Shown here piece after piece: positions 62,370-64,000 of a DNA stretch of 64,000 bases. The DNA is taken from positions 62,001 to 126,000 of the forward strand of contig JADJAS010000005.1 of the NCBI GenBank assembly GCA_016704145.1, in the 5' to 3' direction. The notes beneath the pieces were generated by a model. That model was given only the letters and a program-made list of their open reading frames with translations, was not told where the DNA came from and ran no database searches. Numbering within the stretch: the first letter of the stretch is position 1; each line of letters opens with the position of its first letter. This DNA is from Rhodocyclaceae bacterium. Its GTDB lineage: Bacteria; Pseudomonadota; Gammaproteobacteria; Burkholderiales; Rhodocyclaceae. A program made the position numbers and the translations under genes.

Positions 62370-64000
62370 GCCGCCATCTTCCACACGCCATTCGCCGGCG
62401 TGCCGCCACGCCTGACTTTCGTTTGTTCGTTACTTACCGTCCTCTTCATCACGCAACTCTCAAGGGTGAATGCCATCTCCGGCAAATGGATGCCGGAGTC
62501 CAAGTCTCTTTCGGGGGAAGATCCGCCCGCGTGACCGCGGGTCTGGTGTATGCCGACGGCACTATACCCAGATCGGTTATGCAGAACAATTAGACGAAAG
62601 TAATAGATGCGCTCGCGGTTGTCGCCGTCGATGACGTCGTCGCCCGTGCCGCCCTGGAGGATGTCGGCGCCGGTGTTGCCGAAGATCACGTCGTTGCCCT
62701 GGCCGCCATCGACCCAATCGTCGCCGGCGCCGGCGAGCACCCAGTCGGCGCCGCCGCCGGCATGGACGGTGTCGTTGCCGGTGAAGGTGGCGGTGTCGAG
62801 GTTCATGCCGGCATAGACCGGCTGGTAGGTGGTGGTGTCGCCCGCGGTCTGGGTCTGCCGGTCCACGCTCCAGGCGGGACCGATGCTCCAGACCTCCCGG
62901 TCGGCTTCGATCATGTCGTCGCCGGCGCCGGCGATGAGGATGTCGTCGTCCCGGCCGCCGAACAGGATGTCGTTGCCGGTGTCGCCGACCACCTGGTCGG
63001 CGCCGTAGGCGCCGGCCAGGATGTCGCCTTGCGCGCCGGTGGCCGTGCCGTCCTGGGCGGCGATGGCGTCGGCCAGGGTGGTTTCGTTCTCGGCATGGAG
63101 CCGGTCGTCGCCGTTGTTGCCGCCCAGCCGGTCGTGACCCGCGCCGCCGACGACCAGGTCGTCGCCCAGCTGGCCGACGATGTCGTCGTCGCCGCTGCCC
63201 CCCAGCAGCTTGTCGTTGCCATCGGCACCACTGAGGATGTCGTTGCCGCCCTGGCCGTCGATGAGATCGCTGGCCCCGGTGCCCGAGAGGTTGTTGCCGT
63301 CGCCCGTGCCCATCACGGTGTTGGTGGGGGTGATGGGCACGGATTCGGCGAGATCGATGCCGAACATGCCGTCGGCGAAGCCGCCGATAGTGACGCTGGC
63401 ACCGTTGCCGAGGGTGACCAGCAGGTCGCCGCCCTGCCGCTCGGCCTTGACGGAAGCGTCCACGAGCCAGGCGTACTTGCCGTCGGCGCCCTTCTCGAAG
63501 GCGCCGCCGATGCGCGTGCCGTCGGCCAGTTCGAGGCAACCCTTGCCGTCGCTGTCGGCAATCGTGTCGCTGCCCCGACCGATCAGGTAGGTGTCGGTGC
63601 CGGCGCCACCGTCGAGGGTGTCGTTGCCGGCACCGCCGATCAGCGTGTCCGCGTCGGCGCCACCGTTCAAGGTATCGTCGCCATTGCCGCCGAGCAGGAT
63701 GTCGGCGCCGGCGTTGCCGGTCAGGGTATCGGCACCGTCTTCGCCGTAGAGGAAATCGGCACCGGCGCCACCACTCAGCGTGTCGTCGCCGGCCAGGCCG
63801 GTTTCCAGCGTTGGCGCACCCTGGTCCTGATAGGTTCGCGCGCCGGCGAGGTCGGTGCTCTGCTCAGCCTGGGTCTGGCCGGCGTTGAGGATGCCGTCGT
63901 CGTCGTAGCTGTTCCGGCCAAGGGCATTGGCGAGGTTGGGGTTGTCGGCGAGGGTGTCCTTGGCATCCTGGTAGTCGTCGGCGGCGGCGCCGGTCAAGAC
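62366..64000 (-). CDS. RTX protein (RTX3), 3' part, with a foreign tail
   Basis: 544 residues inside the window; it continues upstream of the right edge. It has RTX blades (GGAGADFLYGEDGADTL, GDDTLNGGADADTLIG) and the large block shared with RTX1 up to DGDNRE. Then the RTX pattern stops and ~80 residues of unrelated sequence follow (RIYYFRLIVLHNRSGY, HLPEMAFTLES, KRTVSNEQTKVRRGGTP) ending WKMAA. The C-terminal secretion signal normally seen in the family is therefore missing. Its stop overlaps the lipoprotein start by 4 bases. Confidence 0.8.
   Translation of the reverse strand, partial: VLTGAAADDYQDAKDTLADNPNLANALGRNSYDDDGILNAGQTQAEQSTDLAGARTYQDQGAPTLETGLAGDDTLSGGAGADFLYGEDGADTLTGNAGADILLGGNGDDTLNGGADADTLIGGAGNDTLDGGAGTDTYLIGRGSDTIADSDGKGCLELADGTRIGGAFEKGADGKYAWLVDASVKAERQGGDLLVTLGNGASVTIGGFADGMFGIDLAESVPITPTNTVMGTGDGNNLSGTGASDLIDGQGGNDILSGADGNDKLLGGSGDDDIVGQLGDDLVVGGAGHDRLGGNNGDDRLHAENETTLADAIAAQDGTATGAQGDILAGAYGADQVVGDTGNDILFGGRDDDILIAGAGDDMIEADREVWSIGPAWSVDRQTQTAGDTTTYQPVYAGMNLDTATFTGNDTVHAGGGADWVLAGAGDDWVDGGQGNDVIFGNTGADILQGGTGDDVIDGDNRERIYYFRLIVLHNRSGYSAVGIHQTRGHAGGSSPERDLDSGIHLPEMAFTLESCVMKRTVSNEQTKVRRGGTPANGVWKMAA
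62397..62420 (+). repeat. Dispersed 24-bp motif, copy before the first lipoprotein (23/24)
   Basis: One mismatch (G to C). It encodes the KVRRGGTP end of RTX3 and stands 27 bases from the lipoprotein ATG. Confidence 0.75.
62612..63639. repeat. RTX block of RTX3 shared with RTX1
   Basis: Aligns with 55969-56996 at constant offset 6642. The left boundary (62612) is exactly where RTX3 leaves the RTX pattern. Confidence 0.85.

Noticed and set aside
62421..62612. Insertion-sequence remnant at the RTX3 tail
   Set aside because: No transposase fragment, no clear terminal inverted repeats and no target duplication could be seen; kept only as an unexplained tail.
1..64000. tRNA, rRNA or other structured RNA genes
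   Set aside because: No cloverleaf, CCA end or rRNA-like segment was found by reading; small RNAs cannot be excluded this way.

Overview
The window looks like a high-GC betaproteobacterial chromosome, probably of the Rhodocyclales/Sterolibacteriaceae type. This is inference from gene content (alr next to lplT, an extended second-type infA beside a csp gene, DUF1841, PEP-CTERM sorting, and an SDR/sulfotransferase/DUF1214/LLM catabolic operon); no rRNA or tRNA is present to confirm it.

Layout. 1-8.4 kb is housekeeping: the end of a phoH-like ATPase, a small winged-helix protein, infA, a cold-shock protein, phospholipase A1 (pldA), replicative helicase dnaB, a chemotaxis receptor followed by nth and a DUF1841 gene, and a PulE/GspE-type ATPase. 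8.4-17.1 kb is an accessory catabolic block. A TetR repressor gene lies upstream of a five-gene minus-strand operon (LLM oxidoreductase, SDR, DUF1214, sulfotransferase, SDR) with a visible sigma70 promoter overlapped by an inverted repeat; an SDR and an acyl-CoA carboxylase beta-type subunit follow. 17.2-33.8 kb holds an AraC-type regulator with a degenerate receiver, moaA, a frameshifted FtsX-type permease, radA, alr, a LysR regulator, lplT, two TPM genes plus lemA, a cation diffusion facilitator, udg4-rimI-tsaB and an OmpR/EnvZ-type two-component system.

33.8-41.2 kb is a LuxR regulator divergent from a 1,764-residue PEP-CTERM surface protein with nearly perfect 561-bp internal repeats, followed by two small one-helix membrane proteins. 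41.3-49.4 kb has a glycosyltransferase-like gene, a ThDP enzyme/alcohol dehydrogenase pair, thpR-ispF-ispD, and a three-gene AMMECR1-MEMO-radical SAM operon.

49.4-64 kb is the most unusual region. It is a minus-strand array in which RTX (calcium-binding repeat) proteins, two with a recognisable lipase domain, alternate with small lipoprotein genes. The RTX and lipoprotein genes overlap or abut by a few bases: RTX3 (runs off the window), lipoprotein, RTX2 (decayed and chimeric), lipoprotein, RTX1. A collapsed type I secretion locus follows, with the start of an HlyB-like gene fused to the end of an HlyD-like gene. The arrangement suggests lipase effectors with lipoprotein partners, possibly immunity proteins. 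The three RTX genes share blocks of about 0.8-1.0 kb of nearly identical DNA.

Across the whole window runs a dispersed 24-bp DNA motif (GGCGTGCCGCCACG followed by GCTGACTTTC), found between genes and inside genes in several reading frames. The 9-mer GCTGACTTT or its complement occurs about 12 times by eye, against less than one expected by chance. It resembles an uptake-signal or REP-like sequence and I do not recognise it. Several frameshifts lie in short homopolymer runs, so sequencing or assembly error must be kept in mind for every 'broken gene' statement.
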